64,000 nt of DNA from an uncultured Pirellulaceae bacterium (GCA_937981585.1 CALJOA010000034.1:38427-102426), one strand, 5' to 3'; positions 10,005 through 20,327 are shown, numbered from the stretch's first letter. A program made the numbers and translations. Notes: generated by a model not told the origin, from the letters alone.

Positions 10005-10637
10005 TTGGCGAGTCTTAAAAAAACGATCGAGATGTTTGAGTTGGACGTTCCTCCAACCGCTTACCCTCAGTTGAAGCAATACTGTCAGGCGCTTTGGGAG
10101 ATCAACAAAGATCTCAACCTGACGCGGCACACGACTTACGAGAAATTCGTGACCCGAGATTTGCTTGATACGGTCGAGCTTTCGAAATTGATTCCCGAGG
10201 GTAAAGAGGTCCTCGATATTGGCTCCGGAGGTGGTGTGCCGGGGATGGTGTTGTCGATCATCCGCCCCGATTTGAAAATCGCGTTGACTGATTCGGTGGG
10301 AAAGAAAGCCGTCGCGTTGGGGGAGCTTGCCGAAACCGTTGGTGTCAACGTTGAGGTTTACAAATGCCGAGCCGAGGAGTTGCTGGAGGACTTTAACTAC
10401 GACTACACAACTGCACGGGCGGTCGGACCGTTAAAGAAAATGGGAACTTGGTTTGTCGACGTTTGGCCGTCGCTGGGGAGACTTCTCGCGGTCAAAGGCC
10501 CGAAGTGGATTGAGGAAAAAGCCGAAGCCGACGAACTTGGTTTACTCAAGAACGTCGACTTGCGTGTCGTTGCAGAGTATGAGGTCCCAGGGTTGGACTG
10601 GAAAAGCGTCGTGCTGCAACTCAAGGCCTCGCGATAG
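10005..10637 (+). CDS. rsmG: 16S rRNA (guanine527-N7)-methyltransferase RsmG/GidB
   Basis: NKDLNLTRHTTYEKFVTRDLLDTVEL...VLDIGSGGGVPGMVLSIIRPDLKIALTDSVGKKAVALGELAE...TARAVGPL; TTG start. Confidence 0.9.
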   Translation: MASLKKTIEMFELDVPPTAYPQLKQYCQALWEINKDLNLTRHTTYEKFVTRDLLDTVELSKLIPEGKEVLDIGSGGGVPGMVLSIIRPDLKIALTDSVGKKAVALGELAETVGVNVEVYKCRAEELLEDFNYDYTTARAVGPLKKMGTWFVDVWPSLGRLLAVKGPKWIEEKAEADELGLLKNVDLRVVAEYEVPGLDWKSVVLQLKASR

Positions 10638-10681
10638 GAGAATTCAGGTAGCTGTTTCCTGGGCCGGCTGTTTCCTTATTT

Positions 10682-10789
10682 GGGTGGCTGGGGTCGAGCC
10701 CAAGCGAGCCCCCAGTTTTTCAACTGCTGAATGCCCTTTGTGATCTGGGGGCTCCTCGCTCGTGCCTCGCGATCCGACCCCAGCCACCC
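10682..10789 (+). repeat. GGGTGGCTGGGGTCG palindromic element, copy A
   Basis: gggtggctggggtcg...cgaccccagccaccc: 15-bp perfect terminal inverted repeat, inner gagcccccag/ctgggggctc arms, 108 bp. Confidence 0.85.
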
Positions 10790-10836
10790 TGTCGATCGGT
10801 TGGTTGTAGATTTTTGGTTAGCTGTTTCCTTAATTT

Positions 10837-10942
10837 GGGTGGCTGGGGTCGAGCCCAAGCGAGCCCCCAGTTTCTCAACTGCCGAATGCCCTTTGTGATC
10901 TGGACTCCTCGCTCGTGCCTCGCGATCCGACCCCAGCCACCC
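10837..10942 (+). repeat. GGGTGGCTGGGGTCG palindromic element, copy B
   Basis: Near-identical direct copy of 10682-10789, including the upstream gctgtttcctta(a)ttt flank. Confidence 0.85.
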
Positions 10943-11249
10943 TGCAATCCGACCCGGCCGCCCTGCAATCTGATCCCAGCCACTCAGTGTGATCCTTCGC
11001 CCCAAAGCAAGCAGGATAAGTCGGCAACGGTTGCAAATCGTTAAAGTCGTTGGAGCCGTCAGCTGTGGTGCGTTTGTCCCCGGATTTCGTCCAAGTTAAC
11101 ACCGTCGCGCGGGACCGGATTTAGTGTAGAATCGGGAGCTTTGAAGTCGACATGCGATTGCTGCTTCCACAGATTGCCTCGCCATGATTGATTTCGGCGT
11201 TTTCGAGTGATTCCTTTGACCAAGACTTTTAGATTCCAACCAACCTACC

Positions 11250-12341
11250 ATGCAAATTAGATCAGCTGATGAGTGCCGTTTTGATATTCTTTCACTGGGT
11301 GAAGTCATGCTTCGCCTTGACCCTGGAGACGGTCGTGTTCGGACCGCTCGTACTTTCGACGCTTGGGAAGGCGGTGGCGAGTACAACGTTGCCCGTGGCC
11401 TTCGCCGTTGTTTCGGACTGAGAGCCGGGTTGGTTTCGTCTTTCGTCAAAAACGAAGTCGGCAGGCTCATGGAGAATCTGATTCTCACCGGCGGTGTCGA
11501 TATGGAATTCGTGAAGTGGGTAGACTTCGACGGCTGCGGTCGAGCCAGCCGTAACGGGCTGAACTTTACTGAGCGTGGATTTGGTGTTCGCGCAGCACTG
11601 GGAACTTCTGACCGTGGCTACACGGCGGCGTCTCAGTTAAAGCCGGGCGACATTGATTGGGAACACATTTTTGGAACGCTTGGTGTTCGCTGGTTCCACA
11701 CCGGTGGGATCTTTGCCGCGTTGTCCGATACGACTCCGGGCGTTATCGCTGAGGCGCTTCAGTGTGCCAAGAAGCACGGCACGATCACTTCCTACGATTT
11801 GAATTTCCGAGCTTCGCTTTGGGAGGGCTACGGAGGAAAAGAAAACTGCCAAAACGTTAACCGAAAACTGGCTCCGTACGTTGACGTCATGATCGGAAAC
11901 GAAGAGGACTTCACCGCTTGTCTTGGGCTGCATGTCGAGGGGCTTGATGAGCAGATGAAAGAGTTGCCGATTGAAGGATACAAAAAGATGATCGCCCAAG
12001 CGATTTCCGACTTTCCCAACTTTCAGGCAATCGCAACGACACTACGAACCGTCAAGACGGCCTCGATCAACGACTGGGGCGCGTTGTGTTGGAAAGACGG
12101 CGAACTGCATCAAGCCATCCACCGCGAGAATCTGGAGATTTTCGATCGCGTTGGAGGCGGTGACAGTTTCGCTTCTGGTTTGATCTACGGATTTCTGACC
12201 ACGGGCGACCCTGCCAAGGCGGTCAACTACGGAGCGGCTCACGGAGCATTGGCCATGACAACCGAAGGCGACACAACTCAGGCGTCGCTGGAAGAAGTTG
12301 AGGCTTTGGTTGCCGGTGACAGCGCTCGAGTGAAACGCTAG
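11250..12341 (+). CDS. PfkB-family carbohydrate kinase (2-keto-3-deoxygluconate kinase-like)
   Basis: FDILSLGEVMLRLDPGDGRVRTARTFDAWEGGGEYNVARGLRRCFGL; IGNEEDF; DRVGGGDSFASGLIYGFL. Confidence 0.9.
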   Translation: MQIRSADECRFDILSLGEVMLRLDPGDGRVRTARTFDAWEGGGEYNVARGLRRCFGLRAGLVSSFVKNEVGRLMENLILTGGVDMEFVKWVDFDGCGRASRNGLNFTERGFGVRAALGTSDRGYTAASQLKPGDIDWEHIFGTLGVRWFHTGGIFAALSDTTPGVIAEALQCAKKHGTITSYDLNFRASLWEGYGGKENCQNVNRKLAPYVDVMIGNEEDFTACLGLHVEGLDEQMKELPIEGYKKMIAQAISDFPNFQAIATTLRTVKTASINDWGALCWKDGELHQAIHRENLEIFDRVGGGDSFASGLIYGFLTTGDPAKAVNYGAAHGALAMTTEGDTTQASLEEVEALVAGDSARVKR

Positions 12342-12455
12342 GCCTGTGGCCTGACGATGGCGCGCCATTGGCTTGATACAGCATCGTTTTTGATGAACGA
12401 TCTGGCTTGCCGATTTTGTTCGGCGCGCTGAATCAATCGAAGTTTTTCCAAGTTA

Positions 12456-12662
12456 TTGAATCTCACAGAGGCTTTGACATTGAAACGTTACAGTGCCCTT
12501 TGGCGTGATTCGTGGTGGGCTTGGATTACGATCGTTGTCTTTGGCTTGGTCGGAGGATTCTTTCACTGGATCTTTCTTTCGGCGCTGCCCATCGCGGTAT
12601 TTGCTTTTTTCTATTTTGGCGTGATGCGATACGACGACGAAGGCAACGGGAAAGAAATGTAG
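12456..12662 (+). CDS. Small membrane protein, uncharacterised
   Basis: Two hydrophobic segments (WWAWITIVVFGLVGGFFHWIFLSALPIAVFAFFYFGVMRYDD); TTG start, possibly TTG at 12480. Confidence 0.55.
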   Translation: MNLTEALTLKRYSALWRDSWWAWITIVVFGLVGGFFHWIFLSALPIAVFAFFYFGVMRYDDEGNGKEM

Positions 12663-12758
12663 GATTTTTTGCGGACGTCAACCTAAGCCAATATGGCTTT
12701 CCAGCCTTCCTCCCCAGTCTCTTCTTTTTGATTCAACACAGTTTGAGGTAAGTCGGAA

Positions 12759-13931
12759 ATGTCAGAAAACACTTTTGGTGAAGACGTTGAGTTTTTGAGA
12801 AAGCACGTTGGTGTCATTGAGCTATCGAATTCAGATGGCGCTAGAGTTGCGATAGTTCCTCAATACCAAGGTCGCACGATGACCTCGACTTCGGGTGGTT
12901 CTGAAGGCAAGAGCTACGGCTACATCAATTACGGCTGCATTTCCAGCGACAAGCACGACCCTCAGGTCAATCTATACGGTGGCGAAGACCGTATGTGGAT
13001 CTCCCCCGAAGGCGGTCAGTTCTCGGTCTTCTTTGAGCCGGGAGCGGAAATGGAGTACGCAAATTGGCGAACTCCTCCGGTGCTTGATACAGAAGCGTTC
13101 GACCTGATCCGGCAGGACTCGGATTCTGTCTCGTTCACCAAAACGGCTCGGTTAGTTAACTGGAGTGGGTTCGAATTTCGCGTCCAGATGGATCGCGATG
13201 TTGTCCTGCTTGATCGTTCTTCGGCGGCTGAGTTTTTGGAAGTCTCCGCTGACGAACTTGCTGGTATCAAGCTTGTGGCTCATGAAAGTTACAACCGGTT
13301 GACCAATGTCGGTGATTCAAAATGGCAGCCAGCGACCGGGTTGATCGGGATTTGGAATCTCTGCATGAACAAGCCTTCGCCCGGTGCGACGCTGGTTGTG
13401 CCGTACCAAAAAGGTGACGTCGAAACCAAAGGAGCGATCGTCAACGCAGATTACTTTGGAAAACTCGATGGATCGCGATTGCAAGTCGATGAAGAAGCTG
13501 GCTTGATCTATTTTCTTGGCGATGGCAACATGCGATCCAAACTTGGCCTCACGTTCGAGCGTGCTCAACCTTGGCTTGGCAGTTGGGACAAAGAGCGAGG
13601 TGTGCTTTCAGTGGTTCAGTTTAACCTGCCTAAAAAGGCGCCAAATGGATATAACAATAATCTTTGGGAGCATCAGGACAAGCCGTATTCGGGTGACGTG
13701 ATCAATGGATACAACGATGGTCCCAACGAAACGGGTGCGAAGCTCGGAGGATTCTTCGAACTCGAAACAATCAGTCCGGCGTTATCGCTTGACCCCAAAG
13801 AATCGTTTACCCACATTCACCGCACGATTCGGATGGAGGGTGATCGAGACGCGCTGACGTCGATCGCTCAGAAGGTGTTCGGTGTTTCAATCGATGAGAT
13901 CGAAAGCAAGTTTTCATCCGCGCCAGCTTAA
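12759..13931 (+). CDS. DUF6786-like uncharacterised protein
   Basis: Complete 390-aa ORF with ATG start (MSENTFGEDVEFLRKHVGVIELSNSDGARVAIVPQYQGRTMTSTSGGSEGKSYGYINY). Family assignment from memory. Confidence 0.75.
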   Translation: MSENTFGEDVEFLRKHVGVIELSNSDGARVAIVPQYQGRTMTSTSGGSEGKSYGYINYGCISSDKHDPQVNLYGGEDRMWISPEGGQFSVFFEPGAEMEYANWRTPPVLDTEAFDLIRQDSDSVSFTKTARLVNWSGFEFRVQMDRDVVLLDRSSAAEFLEVSADELAGIKLVAHESYNRLTNVGDSKWQPATGLIGIWNLCMNKPSPGATLVVPYQKGDVETKGAIVNADYFGKLDGSRLQVDEEAGLIYFLGDGNMRSKLGLTFERAQPWLGSWDKERGVLSVVQFNLPKKAPNGYNNNLWEHQDKPYSGDVINGYNDGPNETGAKLGGFFELETISPALSLDPKESFTHIHRTIRMEGDRDALTSIAQKVFGVSIDEIESKFSSAPA

Positions 13932-14046
13932 GTGTTTTGCCGTAGCAAATTGGTTGAGAACTCGTTCCCACGCAACTATTGACCGCTCAGAACCCGCACT
14001 TACTATATTGCTTTCCTGATTTCACGCCTGATCAAAGCCCGTTTTC

Positions 14047-15867
14047 ATGTCACTTGTCACCATCCGCGAGCTAACGATCGGATTCCGCGGTCCTGTTTTG
14101 CTTGACTCAGTCGATTGCCAGATTGAGCCGGGGCAAAGAATCGGTCTGTTGGGGCGCAATGGCGCCGGTAAAACAACGCTCATGAATCTGGTCATGGGTG
14201 ATGTTGAGCCGGATCACGGCTCAGTTGTGATTTCTCCGGGCAAGCATGTTGCCAAACTTTCTCAAGACGTTCCACAGGATGTGACCGCCCAAATCAAAGA
14301 GGTTGTCGCTGAGGGTTTGCGCGATACCGAGTTACCAGAAGAGGAGCAGTGGAAGCAGCAGAATGACGTCGAGCAGATTCTCTCACGGATGGAACTCGAT
14401 GGAGAAGCCCGGTTTGAAACGCTTTCGTCGGGAATGAAACGGCGAGTGCTGCTGGCGCAGGCGTTGGTTTCCAAGCCCGACCTGCTTTTGCTGGACGAGC
14501 CGACCAACCATTTGGACATCGACGCGATCGACTGGCTAGAGAATTTTTTGCTGCGCTTCAACGCGTCATTGATGTTTGTAACGCACGATCGAATGTTCTT
14601 GCGGAAACTGGCGACGCGAATTTGGGAAATTGACCGTGGCCGAATATTCGATTGGTCCTGCGATTACGACACGTTTCTCATGCGGAAAGAGCAAGCGCTG
14701 GCGACCGAAGACAAACAGAACGCGCTGTTTGACAAACGGCTTGCAGAAGAAGAAGTCTGGATCCGCAAGGGAATCAAGGCCCGCCGAACACGGAATGAGG
14801 GGCGAGTTCGTGCACTCAAGGCGATGCGCGAGCAGCACCGTGAACGTCGTAAGCACGTAGGGACATCCAGGTTGCAGATTCAGGAAGCCGAACGGTCAGG
14901 CAATCTGGTGATTGAACTTGAGGACGTTTCGTTTTCGTATGACGATCGTACGATTTTCCAAAACTTGACAACGTCGATCATGCGGAATGACAAACTTGGA
15001 ATCATCGGTCGAAATGGAGTTGGCAAAACAACGTTATTAAAAGTGTTGCTTGGCAAGCTTAAACCGACTAGCGGCAAGGTGAAGCTTGGGACAAATCTCA
15101 AGATCGCCTACTTCGATCAGTTACGCGATCAGCTCGATGGAGAAGCAACTGTTCAGGAGAACGTGGGAGAAGGTTCTGATGCGATCGTGATCAATGGTGT
15201 CAAGAAACATGTGCTTGGTTACCTGCAAGATTTTTTATTCGCTCCCGAGCGAGCCAGAACCCAGGTCAAGTTTCTTTCCGGCGGTGAGCGGAATCGAATT
15301 CTGTTGGCCAAGCTATTTGCCAAACCGGCCAATGTCGTAGTGCTCGATGAGCCAACCAATGACCTCGATGCTGAGACGCTTGAATTACTCGAAGAAAAGC
15401 TGGTCGACTATTCTGGGACTGTGCTAATGGTCTCTCACGATCGGGCGTTTCTCAACAACGTCGTGACCAGTACGCTGGTTTTCGAAGAAGACGGTTTGCG
15501 AGAGTACGTTGGTGGGTTTGACGATTGGCAACGCCAAGTCGCTCAGCGACGATCGGCCAATAAAGCCGACAGTACGGCTTCTACGAAAAAGAAACCGGTG
15601 TTGCCTCAGACATCGCAGGCAGAAACCAAATCCGATAAACCGCGAAAGCTAAAATTCAAAGAGAAGCAGGAGCTTGAAAAGCTGCCCGGGCAGATCGAAG
15701 AGCTCGAATCGGAAATCGCGAAGTCGCATGAGTTGATGGCTCAGCCCGAGTTTTATCAAAAATCCGGACCCGAGATCGCCAGTGCTCAAGCTGAGCTGAA
15801 GCAGCTCGAAGATTCACTGGCGACTGCGTACGCGCGGTGGGAAGAACTGGAAGAGATCGGTTCTTGA
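14047..15867 (+). CDS. ABC-F family ATPase (Uup-like)
   Basis: Two ABC cassettes: GLLGRNGAGKTTLMNL...LSSGMKRRVLLAQALVSKPDLLLLDEPTNHLDIDAIDWLE and GIIGRNGVGKTTLLKVL...LSGGERNRILLAKLFAKPANVVVLDEPTNDLDAETLELLEE; C-terminal coiled coil. Confidence 0.95.
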   Translation: MSLVTIRELTIGFRGPVLLDSVDCQIEPGQRIGLLGRNGAGKTTLMNLVMGDVEPDHGSVVISPGKHVAKLSQDVPQDVTAQIKEVVAEGLRDTELPEEEQWKQQNDVEQILSRMELDGEARFETLSSGMKRRVLLAQALVSKPDLLLLDEPTNHLDIDAIDWLENFLLRFNASLMFVTHDRMFLRKLATRIWEIDRGRIFDWSCDYDTFLMRKEQALATEDKQNALFDKRLAEEEVWIRKGIKARRTRNEGRVRALKAMREQHRERRKHVGTSRLQIQEAERSGNLVIELEDVSFSYDDRTIFQNLTTSIMRNDKLGIIGRNGVGKTTLLKVLLGKLKPTSGKVKLGTNLKIAYFDQLRDQLDGEATVQENVGEGSDAIVINGVKKHVLGYLQDFLFAPERARTQVKFLSGGERNRILLAKLFAKPANVVVLDEPTNDLDAETLELLEEKLVDYSGTVLMVSHDRAFLNNVVTSTLVFEEDGLREYVGGFDDWQRQVAQRRSANKADSTASTKKKPVLPQTSQAETKSDKPRKLKFKEKQELEKLPGQIEELESEIAKSHELMAQPEFYQKSGPEIASAQAELKQLEDSLATAYARWEELEEIGS

Positions 15868-15966
15868 ACGACTTTTGAGGGCGAGGCCGAGCTAAGAAAC
15901 AGAGTCGTTTCTTTTTGAGGGCGCGAAAGCTGAAATGGGTGCTCGTAGGAATTCCAGTTGGAAGAC

Positions 15967-18900
15967 TCACGTTTCTCGCCGTGGCAAGCGTTCAAGTTTT
16001 TCGCGGAGCTCGGCGATTGGGATCGGAGGAGAGTCAAGGTACGGGTTTTGGTACAGGATTTCCCGAAGACGTTTTGGCAAAATATGCTGACGGACTTCGT
16101 TTTCCAACGTGGCCAACCAAGCCGGAAGGTCGATGCCGACGCCCATCGTTGAGCGGGAAAACGCGCGGGCTTCGTTCTTGAGCAGCTCGAACGCGCGAGA
16201 CGACTCCTTGGTAGCGGGTTCCATCATTGCCGGTTCGACCAACGCCTTGAGTCGATCGATTTGCATCTGATGCCCGAACTTGCCTTCGAGTCTTCGGGCC
16301 ACAGAAGCCATCTGGATTGAGTACTTCTTGCGAAGCGTCGCCAGTGAGTGGAGGTACTTGTCCGCCTCGGGACCGACTTTTTCGGTTAGCGATCGGCGCC
16401 ACATTCTTGCCACTGAGTTCTCCTGCTCATTAACCAGAATTCGGTGAGCCCAGACAACCGGTTTTAGGTTCCAGCAAACCCGATCGTACTTGGCTCGCAG
16501 TCGCAGGAAATCAAGAAACATATACAGCGACTCGCCATGATCGGATTGCGTGGTCGTGGTGTTATAGTCGCGATACTCGTTGTAGTTTTCAATCACTGAC
16601 TCAAGGACCAGCGTCAGGTAACGAACGGCTTTTTGCCGTGGCAAGACATGACCGAGTTCATCGAACAGTCTCAAGTCTGGATCACGGGCCGACTGTTGGA
16701 CTTGAGTCAACCAGTGATCGACTCCTTGATGAAGAATCGCACGAATGTTTGAAAGGTGGAGGAACTGTTGCGTGAACAATCCGCCGCCATAGTTTTTGGT
16801 AAACTCGACCAGCTTTTCCCAGGAAGACGAGTCGAGGACCTTCTCGAGTACGCTTAAGCGAAGTGTTTTGCTGTGATCCAACCACAGAATAAGCATCGAC
16901 TCGGTCAGCATCTCGATGCAGTCGAACAATACGGTGTGCGACTCCTTGCTGATCTCTGGGGGCGACAATTCCCCGGCTGCTTTGCGGTCGGATTTCAGTT
17001 GAGCGGTTGATTTGACAAGGGCATCAACCATTGATGAGAACGCGACTTCGAAGACTTCGTCGAATTCAGTAACCGCACCACGACCGATCGGGTTGTTGCG
17101 CTCCATTTCCAGAGCGGTCCGAGTTAAGTCATGGGTTTCGACCAGTAGTCCCAGAGTCGGCATCCGGTCGAGCAAATCGAGAATCGCAGTTTGCACGCCA
17201 CGCGTTCGCACGATCTCCAATGGGTCGCCGCCCTTGGAGAGCGGGACGTATAGGATTGACTGGCTATTCAAATATTCGGTCAATGCCTCGAAGTTGTCGA
17301 CGACAAGTTTCGGGTTTTGAATCAACAGTGCCGCGTAGACACATACCACCGGTGCGCCGCCGTTGCTGGCGTCACGATCATCTGTATCGGGAGCGCTCGT
17401 TCCAGAATCGGGAGCGATCGTGCCAGAATCGGCAGCGCCAGGATCGCCTTGATCGGGTTGGCTCGATTGCGCCGGATCGGGTTCTGATTTGTCAGAGCTT
17501 GCAGCTTCAAATATCAGTGGCTTGCCATCGACCAAGTGATCGACGGCATGGACGACCGCGACGAGCATGCGAATTGCATTTTCGGTTTCGATGCAAGTCT
17601 TAATTGCCTGGTCCTGAAGCGCGTCCTTGTTGAGCCGGTAGCGATCATAGAGCAGCATTGCGTCGTGATCGGATCCGGTTTTGGGAAGCGAATAGCGGTT
17701 GATCGTCCGTAGGAGATTAAACAGACGTTCCCGATTCTTGGTCGCTTGCTTGACCCAAGCCAAAATGATCTCTCGGCGTTTGACCATTCGTTTGGTAATC
17801 GACTCGGTCAGATCTTCTGGGCGGACAATCGGCAGTGGAATCGTTGCCGCGACGGTCCAGTATTCGGCGATTGCGCTGTGGAACTCAAGCCGATCGAACA
17901 CCCGATCGACTTCCGCCTCCAGAGCGTCATCGGACGAAAGGCTGTCGTCAAATACTTCACCCTCAAACCCGTCGTCGGTCGTGTCGAGATACGTGACCTC
18001 GTCGTAGGCGGCTTTGTACAGATCTCGTTCTTCTTCCTCGGACTCGTCGGGGTTATCGGGATCGCCAAACGGATCGCCATCGAGGTTTTCGGGGTCGTTG
18101 AAGAGGTCGGCAAGCGACTCAGGCGGGACGATTTTTCGATTGACCTCGAACTTGGGGACTTCCCAATAGTGTTCCGCGTTGGCTTCGATGAAGTCGTAGA
18201 ACTTTCTGATTCGATTCCAAATCTCTTCCGGGGGGGCTTCTTCAGGATCGGCGTGACGAAGCAAACTTTTCTGTTCCGAGATCCAGCGGTAAAGCAGATT
18301 GTGGAACGAGCTATCGCCCTGTTGCAGCGGAATGAAGTCCGCTTGGGAAAGCCAATGGACCATGATCGCGGTCGAGGTTTTGTAGTCGGCGCGTTGCATC
18401 AGGGCGTCGATCACCAACGTGTAAGCTTTGGGTGAGTCGAACATCTCGGCGTGCTGGGCCCAGAATTCGATGTCACCGGCCGCGGCACCGCCTTTGTGCC
18501 AAAGGTTGAGTGCATCGGCGACCAGTTCAGCGGCGGCAAAGATGTCGTCGGCGTCCACCGCTTCGACCGACATGACTTCGTGAGCAGCGTACTTTCGCCA
18601 CCAGTTGACGATCTCGACGAACTCTTTGCGAATCGCTACGCACATTGATTCGCGGTCGCTGGCGGCGGCTTCACTCCACAACCGTGAACAAGTCGCAAAG
18701 ATTCGGTCCATCGTATCGACCAAATCAAAAACTCGATGGTCGCGGACCGAGTTCTCGACCGCCGGAAAAAGGCTGTAGTTGGCGTCGAAGCCGATGATGT
18801 TCCATGGATCGACGATCGCGCCGCAGTGAATTCCGCGCTTAACCCGAGACATGATTTTGGGAAGCGTCGCAAATGCGTCGTCGAGGTTTCCCTTGGTTGT

Positions 18901-20247
18901 TTCTTCGGCGGCAACGTTGAGCAGGCAATCGATCTGACAGTTGATCCGCGCCGCGGCGACGGGCACAATTTGCGATTGCTCCTCGGCTGCGTCTGGGTAA
19001 CCCATCCGCGCGAAAATCGAAGCCAATCGGCAATTGACCAACTGAGAGGCACGGCGCTGGGCAAGCTGGGCATTGAGGTTCTGACGCACGCCGCCAAAGG
19101 GCTGGTATTTGGTCTTGGCTTCTTCTTCCAACCGCTTTCGATGTTGAGGTGACAGCCGTCCCATGAGGTCTTTGTAGAACTGATCCCGGTAGCCAGCGAT
19201 CACAGGAAGCAGCGAAGAAAGCGTTGTGTTGGAGTCGTAAGTCCCCGGGCCGGAGCCAGAAATTCCAGAGGCCATCAGCATCGTGCCAGCCATCACGGCG
19301 CTGGCTTCGATCATCGCTTCTTCATAGTCGATCGGATTCTCGGGATCGTTCTTGCAGCTTTCGGCTCGATCAAGCAGCGCGTCAATGGTCACCTGATGAA
19401 CGATGAATCGGCGAAAGTAGCCCGAGCCATCAATCCCGTGCTCATCCCATTGTCCAAAATGGTGATTGGGTCGTTGGTTGATTGGATGGTCAAAATCAAA
19501 TGCCCTTGGATCAATCGCCAGCTCGTTGAGCTTGGAGGCGTCGAAGTGGGCCGCGCGCAGGATATGCGGATCGGTTTCTCTGAGAATCTGGATCGCGTGT
19601 TCAGTGATGGCTTGATAGCGGCCCGCCGCGGCGCCGACTTCTCGAATGTAAATCGGAATCGGACGAATCCACTCGTGATCGTAGGGTTGGATCTTCCGGG
19701 ACTCGAGCGTTGCGATCGGGCGGTGTCCAATGTAGTCGTTAAGCCGATGGAGGACTTGCGGGACAATCTGATTCTCGTCCCAAGGGCGCTCTTGCCGTAG
19801 CACCGTTTCCAGGACTTGGCCAACCATCAACGAGTTGAACAACATCTGATCTGACTGATGAAAAAGCAGATCTCGATGGTGTTTTCGGTAAGCCAACAGC
19901 ATTTTGGAGAAAGTCAGGTCAAGAACCAACCTGGCTTGGCTGGCGTCCCGAAACGTTGGGTTTGTCGTTTCGGCTTCGTCCAGTCGCTTGGAAAGGTGTT
20001 GGCCGATTTGAAACGCGAGCACATGATCATTGGAGCGGGCGAGGGTTGATTTACGCTTTTTGCGTGGCGAAGGAGCTTCGTCCGAATCGTCGCTTTGCTG
20101 GACCGCTTGCTGAGTTTGGAAATATTCAAACAGCCAATTGATGTTGGCGAGGAATTTCGGATCGTGATTACCCGAGGAGAAATTGAGATACCCAAGAACC
20201 TGGTCCAGGATCGCGTTAACTTGTTGTTCGGGTTTGGGTGATCCCAT
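15967..20247 (-). CDS. Large uncharacterised helical protein (1426 aa)
   Basis: Single long ORF, ATG start at 20247; largely alpha-helical composition with acidic and Asp/Ser-rich linkers; no family recognised. Confidence 0.85.
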   Translation of the reverse strand: MGSPKPEQQVNAILDQVLGYLNFSSGNHDPKFLANINWLFEYFQTQQAVQQSDDSDEAPSPRKKRKSTLARSNDHVLAFQIGQHLSKRLDEAETTNPTFRDASQARLVLDLTFSKMLLAYRKHHRDLLFHQSDQMLFNSLMVGQVLETVLRQERPWDENQIVPQVLHRLNDYIGHRPIATLESRKIQPYDHEWIRPIPIYIREVGAAAGRYQAITEHAIQILRETDPHILRAAHFDASKLNELAIDPRAFDFDHPINQRPNHHFGQWDEHGIDGSGYFRRFIVHQVTIDALLDRAESCKNDPENPIDYEEAMIEASAVMAGTMLMASGISGSGPGTYDSNTTLSSLLPVIAGYRDQFYKDLMGRLSPQHRKRLEEEAKTKYQPFGGVRQNLNAQLAQRRASQLVNCRLASIFARMGYPDAAEEQSQIVPVAAARINCQIDCLLNVAAEETTKGNLDDAFATLPKIMSRVKRGIHCGAIVDPWNIIGFDANYSLFPAVENSVRDHRVFDLVDTMDRIFATCSRLWSEAAASDRESMCVAIRKEFVEIVNWWRKYAAHEVMSVEAVDADDIFAAAELVADALNLWHKGGAAAGDIEFWAQHAEMFDSPKAYTLVIDALMQRADYKTSTAIMVHWLSQADFIPLQQGDSSFHNLLYRWISEQKSLLRHADPEEAPPEEIWNRIRKFYDFIEANAEHYWEVPKFEVNRKIVPPESLADLFNDPENLDGDPFGDPDNPDESEEEERDLYKAAYDEVTYLDTTDDGFEGEVFDDSLSSDDALEAEVDRVFDRLEFHSAIAEYWTVAATIPLPIVRPEDLTESITKRMVKRREIILAWVKQATKNRERLFNLLRTINRYSLPKTGSDHDAMLLYDRYRLNKDALQDQAIKTCIETENAIRMLVAVVHAVDHLVDGKPLIFEAASSDKSEPDPAQSSQPDQGDPGAADSGTIAPDSGTSAPDTDDRDASNGGAPVVCVYAALLIQNPKLVVDNFEALTEYLNSQSILYVPLSKGGDPLEIVRTRGVQTAILDLLDRMPTLGLLVETHDLTRTALEMERNNPIGRGAVTEFDEVFEVAFSSMVDALVKSTAQLKSDRKAAGELSPPEISKESHTVLFDCIEMLTESMLILWLDHSKTLRLSVLEKVLDSSSWEKLVEFTKNYGGGLFTQQFLHLSNIRAILHQGVDHWLTQVQQSARDPDLRLFDELGHVLPRQKAVRYLTLVLESVIENYNEYRDYNTTTTQSDHGESLYMFLDFLRLRAKYDRVCWNLKPVVWAHRILVNEQENSVARMWRRSLTEKVGPEADKYLHSLATLRKKYSIQMASVARRLEGKFGHQMQIDRLKALVEPAMMEPATKESSRAFELLKNEARAFSRSTMGVGIDLPAWLATLENEVRQHILPKRLREILYQNPYLDSPPIPIAELREKLERLPRRET

Positions 20248-20278
20248 GGAAAAGTCCGCCGACGAATTTTGCTTTTCG

Positions 20279-20327
20279 ATTTGTTATAACTCAGCTTTGT
20301 TATAACTCAGATTTGTTATAGCTCTGA
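20279..20327. repeat. Triplicated 16-bp direct repeat TTTGTTATAACTCAG(C/A)
   Basis: tttgttataactcagc / tttgttataactcaga / tttgttatagctctga in tandem, 32-80 bp upstream of the minus-strand start at 20247. Confidence 0.85.

Noticed and set aside
10676-11102. ORFs such as 10676-11005, 10720-10983 and 10875-11102 (WLGSDREARARS-type peptides)
   Set aside because: They lie inside the palindromic element copies; the peptides are translations of the repeat and two copies give near-identical fragments.
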